This document shows, piece by piece, positions 12,908 to 22,270 of a stretch of DNA of 64,000 nucleotides. The stretch is from Monarcha castaneiventris obscurior (Eukaryota; Chordata; Aves; Passeriformes; Monarchidae), in the NCBI GenBank assembly GCA_026261815.1, contig JAMPIT010000348.1:620001-684000 (forward strand), given 5' to 3'. Each line of letters opens with the position of its first letter. The stretch's first letter is position 1. Under the pieces are notes generated by a model. It did no database searches. It was not told the origin of the DNA and saw nothing but the letters and a program-made list of their open reading frames with translations. Position numbers and translations under genes: made by a program.

Positions 12908-13336
12908 CTCCCACTGGTGACACTGAGCTGCTGTGGCTGAGGCTGAGACATCCATCCTACCCTGTCAGCAGCAGCTCCTGTCCGGAACTGCCCATAAAAG
13001 ATGAGCAAAGCAGCTGGAAACAGCAATGCATGGAATCCTATGGCTCAGGAGCTCTTCTGTCAGAGCCCTGACTGTGCCTTATGCTTCTCAGCATCTCCTT
13101 TCCTGTCCACAAAACAGTGAATTGCTTTTTTTCTTTCCTGCCCAAGAGCTCTTGAGATGCAAATGTTCTGCTGAACTCCCAGGAATTTATCTGTTAAGTT
13201 CATTTCTGGGAAACAGAAAGTAAGGCCATGGTAGCAGATCAGCCGGGAGCTGATCACTCCCTGCAAAGGGAGTTGCTTCTAATGTAGAAACACCATGCTC
13301 TAGGATGGCCAAGAAGGGTAAAGACAAGGGGTATAA

Positions 13337-13392
13337 CAAAAAAAAACCCAAAAAAACCCAAAACCCACAACCAAAAACCCAATAAACCAACC
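13337..13392. repeat. A/C-rich simple repeat
   Basis: The stretch is a run of AAACCC-like and AACC units, low in complexity and non-coding. Confidence 0.6.
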
Positions 13393-13873
13393 AATTTATA
13401 TTTTTTAACCTATTTTCAGATAACTTTTGATAGATAATTTAATACATACACAGTGACTCACATGTGAACTGTGCCTGGTTTTACCTGCCTATCTTTTGTT
13501 TTTATCATTTCAATTTATTACATCGAATACTTTTATCCATCACTGAGTCTTGCAGAGATTGGCAAAGGAAACTTCTGTATAGGCAGGAGTACAGCCACAC
13601 ATTTACAGAGTACAGTATAGCTCTTAGAGCAAACCAGGCATACCCCCAACACTCTCCAGTTGTACAAGATGACCTCTACCTGGCAATAGCCTCTTCGGTC
13701 TCTTCCTGAAGTAGAGTGGTCCAGTTAGTACCCAAAGAGTTAACTGCTGAGTGGAACCAAACTCCAAATGATGTGGAACCGGTGCAAATAAAGGCAAGGC
13801 CCGAGCTGCCCCTTCTCGCACATACATGCACCCAGAATGTTCCAAGCCAGCAATCCTTCCAGTCTCTCACACT

Positions 13874-14376
13874 TGTCAGGAAAATTAATCCACAAACACC
13901 AGAGGTTTATGTCCAAAAAAGAGACAGAGGACTCCTGTTACTTTATTTGAATAAAGGGAGAGGCCATGGGGCATTCCCCTGGGGTCTCTCAAATGGTTAG
14001 AGGACGCAGCCTCCTTTTTATTCTAATTTCTGGGCCGCATTTCTCTCTCTCTTTCCCCATTGGCTGAGGTACTTGAGAGGTACAGGCTCCCTGAATCACC
14101 TAATACAGACTCCTTTCTAATGTGTAACACCATCTTTATTTTAACTCTTATAGAATTTATGGTTCTTCCCATTGTTTCTTTCATCTCTCATGATGTCTCT
14201 TTCATCTCCAGTTTCATTTATCAGCACACCTATAGTTTATTTGTAAAGACGAATCTCTTTTATTCAATCATCAATCAGTGGAATCCTTCCCATTGTTCCT
14301 TTTATCTCTCAGTACTAGTTTTATCTACCAGCAGGCCCACAGCTTGTTTGTAAAGACAAGCCCCTCATTCCTTTCA
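13874..14376 (-). mobile_element. Solo LTR, minus strand, 503 bp, with duplicated U3 segment
   Basis: Read on the minus strand it starts TGAAAGGAATG at 14376 and ends TTTCCTGACA at 13874. An exact 4-bp TSD CACT lies at 13870-13873 and 14377-14380. A 4-bp TSD suggests class I. Its U3 holds two related segments of about 110 bases, each with a GTTTGTAAAGAC-type core as read on the plus strand. A CCAAT box lies near 14060 and AATAAA near 13950. Support is independent: host sequence on the two sides, taken together, is collinear with 30478-30600, which lacks this LTR. It sits in the 3' flank of gene A. Confidence 0.85.
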
Positions 14377-14380
14377 CACT

Positions 14381-14603
14381 CACATGTCTGACCAGTCTTT
14401 CACTCCTGACTCCTTTGGAAGCATCATCCCAGAGTCTTCCAGAAGCTTTTCCATGGTCACGGCTGCAGGAGGTTTGCCTGCAGCCCTGGAAAGGGCTCCA
14501 GGGATGCTTGGCTGAGGGTGGGGATTGGGGAATGGGGAGAAGCACCAGTCTGAGACAGGAGAGAAAGCACAACCCAGAGCTTCTCTGGCAGAGAAAGAGA
14601 AGT
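14381..14603 (-). other. 3' flank / possible 3' UTR of gene A
   Basis: This segment follows the gene A stop codon. A portion around 14440-14475 matches the minus-strand arm at 16618-16580 and the plus-strand segment at 16846-16880, so it belongs to the duplicated unit. Bases 14440-14381 match the right flank of the large provirus at 30478-30535. I see no AATAAA within it; the nearest downstream signals lie inside the LTR at 13874-14376. Confidence 0.55.
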
Positions 14604-15407
14604 TTATTTCCTTCTCCTGAAGCTGAACCGTCTGCGCTGTCGTTTGGGGCGCTGGCGCCTCCTCTTCCTGCGGGGCTCCAGGGCATCCCGGGGGCTGCGG
14701 GCCCTCCTCTTCCGGGAGAGTTGGAGCCTTGCACGCAAGCGGCTCCTGCTGCGGCCAGGCGGGGAGGGGCTGCGGCTGCGGGGCCGGACCTGGGCACGGC
14801 GACCTGCTGCTGGCCGCAGCTCCTGCCGCGCCTCCCGCCTCTGCTGCTGCTGTGGCTCCTGCCTCTTCTGCTGCCCTGTGGGGACAGGCGCAGGGGAGCC
14901 GTGGTCGGGACCCGCAGGGGGGCCAGGTTCCCCAGAGAGGCCGACTGCTCCCTGCACATCCCCAGCGGGCCCGGGCAGGCTGCTGGAAACGGGTCCAGCC
15001 AGGCTGCTGGAAATGGGCTCAGCCAGGCTGCTGGAAACAGGCCCAGCCAGGCTGCTGGAAACAGGCCTGGCCAGGCTGCTGGAAATGGGCCCGGCCGCGC
15101 TGCTGCTCTCTGCGGCCTCTGCCTGCCGTTGCCAGCCCCACCACACTCCCGCCAGCCTCTGGCACAGCCGGGGCCACATGGGAATCAGTCGGCCGAAAAG
15201 TCCTGCCCAGAGCCTGGACAGGAAACTTCCTGTGGGCACAGGCTTAGCAAGGCTTTTGGTGTCCGTGGAGCTGGGAGTTGTTGCTGTCTGGTTGCTGGCC
15301 TCAGACAGAGCTCCCGGCTGTGTCTCCATGGCCAAATTTGTTTGGCACAGCAGGATGAGAAGAGTGAGCACCAGGAGCTGCTTCCCACAAGTCCAGATTG
15401 AAGCCAC
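14604..15407 (-). CDS. Gene A: unrecognised protein with Trp-rich segment, 8-residue repeats and Arg-rich tail
   Basis: I do not recognise this protein. The frame is open for 267 codons. The best start is the ATG at 15329 (context GGCCATGGAG, a perfect Kozak match that copy B shares), giving 241 residues. Counting from that Met: residues 40-68 are Trp/Arg-rich and possibly amphipathic; 80-119 are five 8-residue repeats of the type GPVSSSLA; 120-150 are Pro/Gly-rich; 181-201 are Arg-Ser-rich (RSRSPSP); and 206-241 are almost all Lys/Arg, ending RRRFSFRRRK. Upstream of the ATG, codons back to a GTG at 15407 encode a hydrophobic, signal-peptide-like stretch ending just before the Met. That stretch lacks an ATG, so either a start was lost or it is 5' UTR. 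The basic tail recalls nucleic-acid-binding or protamine-like proteins, but that is composition only. It is the only intact member of a small family here. Its 3' flank received an LTR. It could still be a chance frame in a pseudogene. Confidence 0.5.
   Translation of the reverse strand: MASIWTCGKQLLVLTLLILLCQTNLAMETQPGALSEASNQTATTPSSTDTKSLAKPVPTGSFLSRLWAGLFGRLIPMWPRLCQRLAGVWWGWQRQAEAAESSSAAGPISSSLARPVSSSLAGPVSSSLAEPISSSLAGPVSSSLPGPAGDVQGAVGLSGEPGPPAGPDHGSPAPVPTGQQKRQEPQQQQRREARQELRPAAGRRAQVRPRSRSPSPPGRSRSRLRARLQLSRKRRARSPRDALEPRRKRRRQRPKRQRRRFSFRRRK
14973..15092 (-). repeat. 24-bp minisatellite inside gene A
   Basis: Five tandem 24-base units, plus a partial unit, have the plus-strand core CAGGCTGCTGGAAA. 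They encode five 8-residue repeats with Arg, Gly or Glu at the first position. The unit length keeps the frame, so copy-number change would alter protein length without a frameshift. Copy B (34275-34636) lacks the array: only one related segment follows the shared AEAAESSS motif. Confidence 0.9.
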
Positions 15408-15428
15408 TCTGACTCCACGCTTGCCCCC

Positions 15429-15497
15429 ATATAAACACTGTGGGTCTTGACATCACAATGCATCCCCTGGTGACATCAGAATCATCCAGTGAGGTCA
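15429..15497 (-). promoter_or_regulatory. Promoter-like region of gene A: TATA-like element and three CRE-like sites
   Basis: On the minus strand a TATA-like TTTATAT lies at 15435-15429, about 100 bases upstream of the ATG at 15329. Behind it are TGACATCA at 15448-15455 and 15471-15478 and TGAGGTCA at 15490-15497 (plus-strand reading), spaced 19-23 bases. These differ by one base from the palindromic CRE (TGACGTCA), as expected if a CpG decayed. In copy B (33536-33680) the TATA-like element and two of the three octamers have been lost. CREB/CREM/ATF binding is an inference. Confidence 0.5.
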
Positions 15498-15540
15498 TCC
15501 CATTGTGCCAACATTGTGACCCCCATGCTCATCTCATAGT

Positions 15541-16530
15541 CTGTGAGTTACAAGGAATTCCATTATTTCTTGCCATCAGCCTCCACCCTGCAGTATAGGG
15601 CACCTTACACGGACCAAAACAGAGAGAAAGAAGAGACTGAGAAGTGTCCACTTGCCTGACCACAAAACTGGGCAATGTTGACACTGGGAACAGTTTTCCA
15701 GATGGCAGCCTGCACAACGGACAATAATCCTGCAGTCTATTGACTTCCTGGCCTGGAAATTCTGTGAAACAACTACTATGAGCAGTCACATTGAATCATT
15801 CCCTGAGAAATTTGTGTGTTTGCCATCAACCATGTGCTGGAATTTCAGAGTTGAACTGCATAGTATGTGCAAATTCTTTATCTTCTTTTTCCTGAGACCT
15901 GAAAGTATTTTGCTGTTCTTTTTGTTTGTAAGGCAAGGCATACATGATACAGTTCCTTTATTAGTTTTAGAAATGCCACAAACTTCTATCATGTTTCTCT
16001 TTGACTTGGAGAAACTTAATGAATATAACAACTTCTGATTTTTTTGTTTACTTTTTTTCCACAATGGTTTAATTCTCTCACCTTCTTGCACACCTGCTGT
16101 GTTACCTTTTTAGTTCCACTGTAACATTCCCTTAAGGTTGGGCTGCTCAATTTCTAAGAGTGCCCAACAGTCCAGTGCAGTGTTTCTGACTGCTGCTAGG
16201 CAGAGCTGTTGCATGGACTGCTGAGACCTCTGTTGGCTATGAAAACCTCACTGGGAAGTTGTATGTGCAGACCTAGAATTGTTTTTACAATGTATACATT
16301 CCATCTCATGTTCAAAAAATTAATTTTACCCACTTTCCAGACTCTCTAAGAAACAATTTCTGCAACATTTGTGACTAATAAAGAATTTTAACTTAGTAAC
16401 TAATATTAGACTAATTGCAAACATAACATGGCGCTAGCAGTGAACCTCCTCTTTGTTTTCATTCTGCTATGAAATGAAGTAATTTGAAGTGAAATAATCC
16501 CTGAAAATTTGTTCCTGTGCAGATCCATGT
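15541..16530. other. Intergenic stretch between gene A and fragment C
   Basis: The sequence is AT-rich with no supported gene. Overlapping open frames on both strands near 15780-16090 have no recognisable domain and look like chance frames. Confidence 0.5.
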
Positions 16531-16925
16531 TTCAATATAACAATTCTGATTAACAAAAAACAAAAGGCTATACACTTTTCCAGAAGCTCGTCCATGGTCA
16601 TGGCTGCAGGAGCTTTTCCCAAGCGCTCCCAAAAGAGGAAGGCCCACAGCTCCTGGGACACCCTGAAGCCCCACAGGAAGAGGAGCCTCCAGTGCCACAA
16701 ATGGCAGCGCAGACAGCGCAGGTTCAGGAGAAGGACATGAGGCTCTTCCTCTGCCACACTGTGGGAGCGAGCTCTACCCTCTCTCCCTTCTCCTTGAACC
16801 CTTTGCTTCTTCTCCTTGACCCCTGATCCCCATCCTCGGCCAAGGGCCCCTGCAGCCACGACCATGAAAGAGCTGGAACAGTGTATAGCCTCTTGTTCAT
16901 TGTTAGTCAAAATTGTTATGAAGAA
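16531..16925 (+). pseudogene. Fragment C: 3' end of a gene A-like copy within inverted repeat arms
   Basis: From 16615 the plus strand reads through an Arg/Lys-rich tail that aligns with the last 35 or so residues of gene A. Both have SRKR/SQKR-like, LEPRRKRR/LKPHRKRS-like and final RRRF/RRFRRR-like stretches, and the fragment stops at 16740. After a spacer comes a segment (16844-16925) that matches the gene A 3' flank. The same segment also occurs reversed at 16618-16531, immediately before the tail, so two arms of about 80 bases face each other around the tail. No 5' part of the gene is present. It lies just upstream of the ITPRIPL1-like promoter region. Confidence 0.7.
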
Positions 16926-16974
16926 AAAGTGGGAGCTGTGAGCAGGAGCATGGCCAGCTTGGCAGCCAAGTGAC

Positions 16975-17064
16975 ATGGTCCTGCTGGCTGTGACATCACA
17001 GAGGACAGGTCACGCTGGCACCTGTGTCCAGGGCCATCAGCGGGCACTTGGATTTGGGCAGCTA
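16975..17064 (+). promoter_or_regulatory. Promoter/5' non-coding exon of ITPRIPL1-like copy A
   Basis: A CRE-like TGACATCA lies at 16991-16998. About 70 bases later is a donor-like GTGAGT at 17065-17070, and an acceptor CACCAG ends at 17334 just before GCCATG, giving an apparent 270-base 5' UTR intron. The minus-strand copy B keeps the same donor (35383-35378) and acceptor at matching places. The conservation supports a genuine non-coding exon 1, but its start is not defined. Confidence 0.5.
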
Positions 17065-17337
17065 GTGAGTGCAGATGCAGCAGGAATGCTGGGCTGGATG
17101 GGGACTGGCAAAGCTGGGCTGGATGGGGGCTTGCAAAGATGCCCAGCAGGGTTTAAACCCAGAGTGAGAGCTGGGACCCTCAGGGCAGGACTCTGTCCCC
17201 ACAGCTGGAGGAAGAGGGGCTTGGGGCTCTCACTGTGGCAGGGAACCAGAGAGGCTGGAGTGGGGACATTCCAGGTGCCCACAGCCCCCTGCTCCCTCCC
17301 AGCCAGACCTACTGAGCCCCCCTTCTCCCACCAGGCC

Positions 17338-18505
17338 ATGTCTCCAACTCTGGCCTTCATCCTGGCCCTGTTAGCCACCCACACTGGGCTGAAGGTGGAG
17401 GTTCAGCTTGACGAGGATGCAGTCAAGCGCATGCGGGAGCGCGAGGAATATCTGCATCAGGAGATGACTCGGCTCCTGCAGGAGATCAATGAGACCAACA
17501 GCATGAAGGAAACCCTGTTCCTTTCTGCACAGCAGCTGTTGTGGCTGCCTTGGGCCACTGAGCTGGTTCTACTCACTGTGGCCTACTGGCTGATCAGGAG
17601 ATGGAAGCGTGGCCATGCCAGCTGCAGACAGCTGGAGGGACCCAGACGCAAGGAGATGGTCAACAGTGAGGAGAAGTCCGCAGCCAGGAGAAGGTCAGTG
17701 AGCAGGATGAGAAGGTCAAGGGTGCAGACAGTGGTGGCAGCACTGTGTCTGTGCCCACCCCATCACCAATGGGCACATCCAGGATAAGGCTGGAGCGGGC
17801 TGTCAGCAACCTGGTCTAGTGGAGAATGTCCCTGCTCATGGCTGCGGGGTCAGACTGGATGGCCTTTAAAGGTCACTCCCAAGCCCAACTGCTGTGTGAT
17901 TCTGTGATTGTACAGCAGGACATGCCCAGTTTGGAGGTGCTGAAGGAGCTGCTGGAGGACCTCCTCGGTGTCTGCCGAGTGCTCTCCAGGAGGAACTTCA
18001 TGCCGGAGTTGCACCCAGCCACCAGGACAGACACCAGCTCTGAAGCCTGGAGCGTCCAGGAGAACAGCACCACCTACCGCCCGCTGGTCATCCTGCGGCC
18101 ACCCCCAGGCCACTCCTTCAGCGTGGACAGCACAAAGCAGCCGCCGGCCGGGCGCGTCCGTGTGGCTCTGGAGTGCCTGTGCTCCGGGGAGCCGCTGCTG
18201 GGGCAGACGTGCTTTTTCCACGCCTCTGGTGGCCAGCTGCCGAGGGATCAGTGCTGGTACCTGCTGGACACCCTCTGCACGGGCTCCTACTTGGACGTGG
18301 AGAAAGTCTCCTGATGGGTCCAAACGTTGGTGGCATCAGCCTGGCTGCTTTTGCCGCACTCGCTGCACTGCCAGCTCACGGCGCTGCCCTGTGGCAAGTC
18401 CTGCAGCTTCCAGCTGACGGGCACCTCTGGCCTGCAGATCAGCCTTGAGATGGCTCTGGCAGTGCAGCAAGGCAGCTCAGGTGCCTACCTGAGCCTTGAG
18501 TAGGC
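17338..18505 (+). pseudogene. ITPRIPL1-like: ITPRIPL1-like pseudogene, copy A
   Basis: The family encodes membrane proteins with a signal peptide, a coiled coil, one membrane span and a Mab21-like domain; its members were named for resemblance to an IP3-receptor interactor. Here the ATG at 17338 starts a signal peptide (residues 1-17), a charged coiled-coil segment with an RMREREEYLHQEM-type run (about 25-60) and a membrane span (about 70-90). The frame shifts near 17660-17690. A CR1 scrap (17797-17910) brings a stop. The Mab21-like part then resumes: LLGVCRVLSR near 17960, LCTGSYLDVEKV near 18290, then a stop at 18312-18314 and recognisable sequence to about 18505. The C-terminal third of the family is missing. 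It is clearly non-functional. Confidence 0.85.
17797..17910 (+). mobile_element. CR1 LINE 3' end fragment inserted in ITPRIPL1-like copy A
   Basis: It contains the CR1 3' terminal signature: CAACCTGGTCTAGTGG, then GACTGGATGGCCTTTAAAGG, then GTGATTCTGTGATT repeats at the very end. CR1 copies are usually 5'-truncated like this one. It splits the pseudogene between its linker and its Mab21-like part. The left edge is uncertain by about 20 bases. Confidence 0.85.
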
Positions 18506-18925
18506 AGCAGCCAGCTCTGCCAGCAGCACCGTGTGGACCAGGGAGCTGCCACCTCTCAGACCCACAGGCAACATGCCATTGCTGCTGAGGACTGTCACCA
18601 GGGAGGAGTTGAGAAAGCCAGAGTCAACCTCTCAAAACCTCCTAAGGCAGAGCTGGGAAGTTTACCGTGGTTTATGAGTGGAAATACGTATTTGTTTTTG
18701 TTGAAAAAAATTATGTATCCATAGGAGCTTTTCCTATACCTTTTTTTTTAATAACAAAAATAAAATTAAATTCTTTGACTAATATTCAATCTCTTAACAA
18801 GCCACTTGTGATGAGAATTCAGACAAGTCACTAACATTAGTAAATTGTCGATACAATCAATTACAGTGGCAATTAAAAATTTCATTGGTTCTCACAAAGC
18901 TCCATCTCATCTGTAGGCAGGGTCC
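18506..18925. other. Spacer between ITPRIPL1-like copy A and the provirus
   Basis: The first about 160 bases still resemble the downstream sequence found at the end of ITPRIPL1-like copy B (for example around 18526-18585). The rest is AT-rich and unassigned. Confidence 0.5.
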
Positions 18926-19359
18926 TGTGAGAGATGCAATAACATTTTGCTTCAGCCCCAAAAGCTTCTGGAGTAAAAGGAGGAAAATTCTTATTTCTGT
19001 TTCCTATTTGTTGTTATCTATGGTTTAGATGTTTAATCTATTCATTGTACCTGTTGGGTGTTGTTGAGAACTGGGAGAGAGGCATGGTTGAAGACATGAC
19101 CAAAAAGGGGAGAAGGATGAGCAGGGAGGGATAGAAGAGTTGGTGGTCAGGAGAGAGTGTAAGTTCCTGAGTACCCATCCCATGGAAAGGGGGACAGGGA
19201 CTGCCCGGGCTGTGGAAAGTTTTAAAAGGTTTCCATTTTGCTGAGGGTGGTTGTATTCACCTCTGTGGGGAGAGACACGCATTCAGCTCTGCTGACTCAT
19301 TGATACAAACAGGACTTTGTCCCCTCTCAATTGTATCAAAAAGTGAGTAATTTCTAACA
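18926..19359 (+). repeat. 5' LTR of the provirus
   Basis: It runs from TGTGAGAGATGC to TTTCTAACA. A TATA-like TTTTAAAAGG lies near 19220. The AATAAA signal that the 3' LTR shows near 30415 is degraded here. It aligns along its length with the 3' LTR. Confidence 0.9.
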
Positions 19360-19361
19360 AT

Positions 19362-19379
19362 TTGGGCGCTGGTCCAGGA
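19362..19379 (+). promoter_or_regulatory. Primer-binding site, probably tRNA-Pro type
   Basis: Two bases after the 5' LTR, the sequence TTGGGCGCTGGTCCAGGA resembles the tRNA-Pro primer-binding site, with about three differences. Proline tRNA priming is common in gamma-like retroviruses. The differences may be mutations or may reflect another primer. Confidence 0.6.
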
Positions 19380-21062
19380 GACTTGACCTCTGACCCTGCA
19401 GAGCAGGACAATGGCAATAGGGGAAGGATGATTTCAGCAGCCCCTGATCTGTTGTCATGCCCTGTGAGGGCTGCAGGTGAGACCCAGACAGGGAACCCTC
19501 GATGCAAAAAGGGGGAGGGAAGAGAGGGAGAGAGTAGAGCTTACATGCATCACCGACAATGCCTGTGCACAGGACCCAGGTAGGAAAGTGACTGTCAAGT
19601 GTTAGCTGGGCAGCAGGGAGGAGCAGGGGAGAGTGTGTGTGTGTGCTCGAGATGCACAACTGCCTGCACAGCAAGTGTGGAGCCCTTCTAACTGCGGTTC
19701 TGTTATCCCGTGAGGAATACGGCCAGTGAAGGGACAGAGCAAGTCCGTTCCAGAAGAAAGGAGTCCTGCAGGGAACACTGTGAGGTGGGAAAGAGCTGCC
19801 TCAGGAAGGTTAGGAGGAGTGGAGAGGACCTTAAAGATTCCACTCTGAGCATACCATACCTCCTGGCAGTCCTTTGGGGAGGATGCTCAGAGATTTGGGA
19901 CAAGAGGAGCTCTCTTGTACTCAGGGAAAGGATAAAAAAAGGATGATTCAATATTGTATATTCAAATGCACTAAAGAACCTGTTAGGCCACAGAGCCATT
20001 ATATTGGCCAAGATACGGGTCTTCAGAAGACTGGATATGTCAGGCTTTAAATCTATATATGAATGTAGAAGGACCTAGCAATCAATAAGAGAGGGAGGGA
20101 TTCTGGCACTTGCTGGAAGTTTGTTACTGAGGACTTAACAGAGACTAGAGGGGAGAGAAAGAAGGAAAAATAGGACCCCTTAGACCACTTACCCCCTCTG
20201 TATGTGCCTGACAGAGGACCAAATGGTCCAAATTTACAAGAAGAAGAAGCAGTTGAGCAGCAAAGGAATGATAATGGCAGGGCTGGTCCCCGTGAAAGGG
20301 CGGGCCCATGCGGGTGGGCTGCTTTTAATGAGAGGGTAAAATCTCACAATAAGACATACCAGCTGTCACAGAGAACAAGAATCACAGACTTAGCACAGCT
20401 AAAGAACAATGTTAAAAAATTCCCATTCCCCCCTTCAAATACCACCACCTTGAGTGTTAATGCAAATATTTCCATGTTTCCCTTGTGAGAGACACCTATG
20501 CAGGGAGCTCCAAGGGGAGTAGGGTTTGTGAATGTACCTCTTACTAGTACAGAACATAATCTAAAAGAGAGATGAGTAACATACTAGAGCACCCCATGGG
20601 GCTAGCAGAGCAATTGGATCCATTCTTAGGCCCAAATATCTACACTTGGGAAGAAATACAATTTGTTTTGGGAACTTTCTTTACTTCAGAGGAGACAAAA
20701 ACAACACAAATTGCAGGGCTATGAATTTGGGAAAGAGAGAATCTACCCACTGTTCAAGGGAGAATACTCAGTCACCAAAAATTCCCAGTATCGAGACCGA
20801 GCTGGGATCAGAATACAATTCCAAGAAGGATTAACATGTCAGACTATAGAAGGTTGGTGATGAGGGGAATAAAAGACGCAGCACCAAAGGGGCAGAATTT
20901 TGAAAAGGCCTTTGAGAATAAACAGCAGTGGGATGAGTCACCCACTGCCTGGTTACAGAGGCTCAGAAAGAATGTGCAGCAGTACTCAGGAACGGATTTT
21001 GAAAGTGATGCAGGTCAAGAACTCTTGGAAGTAAGTTTTGTTACTAAAGTATGGCCAGACGA

Positions 21063-21469
21063 TGTGGAATATGGGGTTATATTTGCTGAAATGGTTCAGG
21101 CTCATGCTCACCAGCAGGCCCTGTGGGAAAGGCCCAGCTCAGGCCGGACGGTTGGCAGGCGGTTGAAGGGTGAGAGGCAGTTGTGAGTGAGGAGGGAGTC
21201 AGTTGAGTGACAGTTGGCAGTATGATTGTGATTGGCTGGAAGAATGTTTGGACAGCATGTGAGCAGGGATCTAATTGGATGAGAGGATGCGTGGACAGCA
21301 GCACTGCAGCTGTGCCAGCCAATGGGTGCCCTTGTTCTGTTAAGTTCTGTTCAGTTTCAGTTTGGTTTCAGTTGGCATTAAGGGTATAAAAAGGGGGCGA
21401 TTTCTGCAAATAAACGGATCTTCTTGGGACATACAAGGGGGTCTGTCGTCTTTATTGCCCATTGCTACA
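21063..21469 (+). mobile_element. Nested solo LTR 1, 407 bp, in gag
   Basis: It begins TGTGGAATATGG and ends TTGCTACA. A TATA box (GGGTATAAAAAGG) lies near 21390 and AAATAAAC near 21410. The flanking bases AGACGA and AGACAT form only a partial TSD (4 of 6), but capsid coding is interrupted exactly between the two edges. Class II is inferred. Confidence 0.75.
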
Positions 21470-21693
21470 AGACATAAAGAAGAAATTAGAAAAAATAGAG
21501 GACTGGAGTGATGAAGAATTGAATGAATTATTGAGAGAAGTCCAGAAGGTTTCTATTAGGAGAGATGATGAGAAACAGAACAATAAAACTAAGTTACTAA
21601 TGGCCACTGTAGATCAAGTAATAAAGCAGCAAGTTGGGAATGGGGTTGGGAGAGGAAGAGGAGTAATACAGAGAAGCCTTCAGCCTAACGTTA

Positions 21694-22270
21694 TGTGGTG
21701 AGCCGTGATGAGGTGCTAGCCCCTGTCAATCAGGAGGAAGTCACCCCTGAACACACCCCAGACTCCTCTTTTGAGGAGGATGACTCCTCCCTTGGGGACA
21801 GTCCACAGGATGGCACCACAGTCTAAGGACCCACCCTCCTTCCAGAAAATTCCGAGGTGATTTGACAGTTCATTGGTTGAGAACTGATTGATGTATATTT
21901 GTGCCCCCCACCAAAAATTTTGATTGGACCCTCTGGTTCTGTACCTTCCACATTCTGCCCCCCTCACGCTTCCCTATTGGACCTCTCCTGCAAACCTCTC
22001 CCAGTCTGGTGCTCCTTAAAACCCCCTGCGCGCTGAGCTGTCCCCCAGAGATCGCCCCTGACCCCTGCACTTGGACTCCTGCACTACCTTCCACCCCCCA
22101 CTTCTTAATAAAGGAGCTCCCGGGAGTGATCCCCTGGCGCAACCCTCTGCCTCTCCGACTCTCCTTTTGCATCGCTGCTCCCTCGCCCAGGACCACTCGG
22201 CCCCTCAGTGAGCTGGTGCCCGGCGCGAGGTTGCTCGAAGCTCCGAGAGCCACTTCCCCCTTTTACAACA
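21694..22270 (+). mobile_element. Nested solo LTR 2, 577 bp, in gag
   Basis: It begins TGTGGTGAGC and ends TTTTACAACA. An exact 6-bp TSD ACGTTA lies at 21688-21693 and 22271-22276. An AATAAA signal lies near 22107. The 6-bp TSD indicates class II. It lies between the capsid C-terminus and the zinc knuckle. Confidence 0.92.

Noticed and set aside
14973..15092. Regular 24-bp repeats that might suggest a CRISPR-like array
   Set aside because: The units are directly adjacent with no spacers, encode in-frame peptide repeats, and lie in vertebrate DNA.
14415..15450. Plus-strand open frames of up to 328 codons opposite gene A
   Set aside because: They lie antisense to gene A, are Pro/Leu/Gly-rich because of GC content and the 24-bp repeat, and have no promoter-like context in that direction. 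The minus frame has the Kozak ATG shared with copy B.
17338..18505. Working ITPRIPL1-like gene
   Set aside because: A frameshift, a CR1 insertion with a stop, a second stop at 18312-18314 and a missing C-terminus make it a pseudogene.
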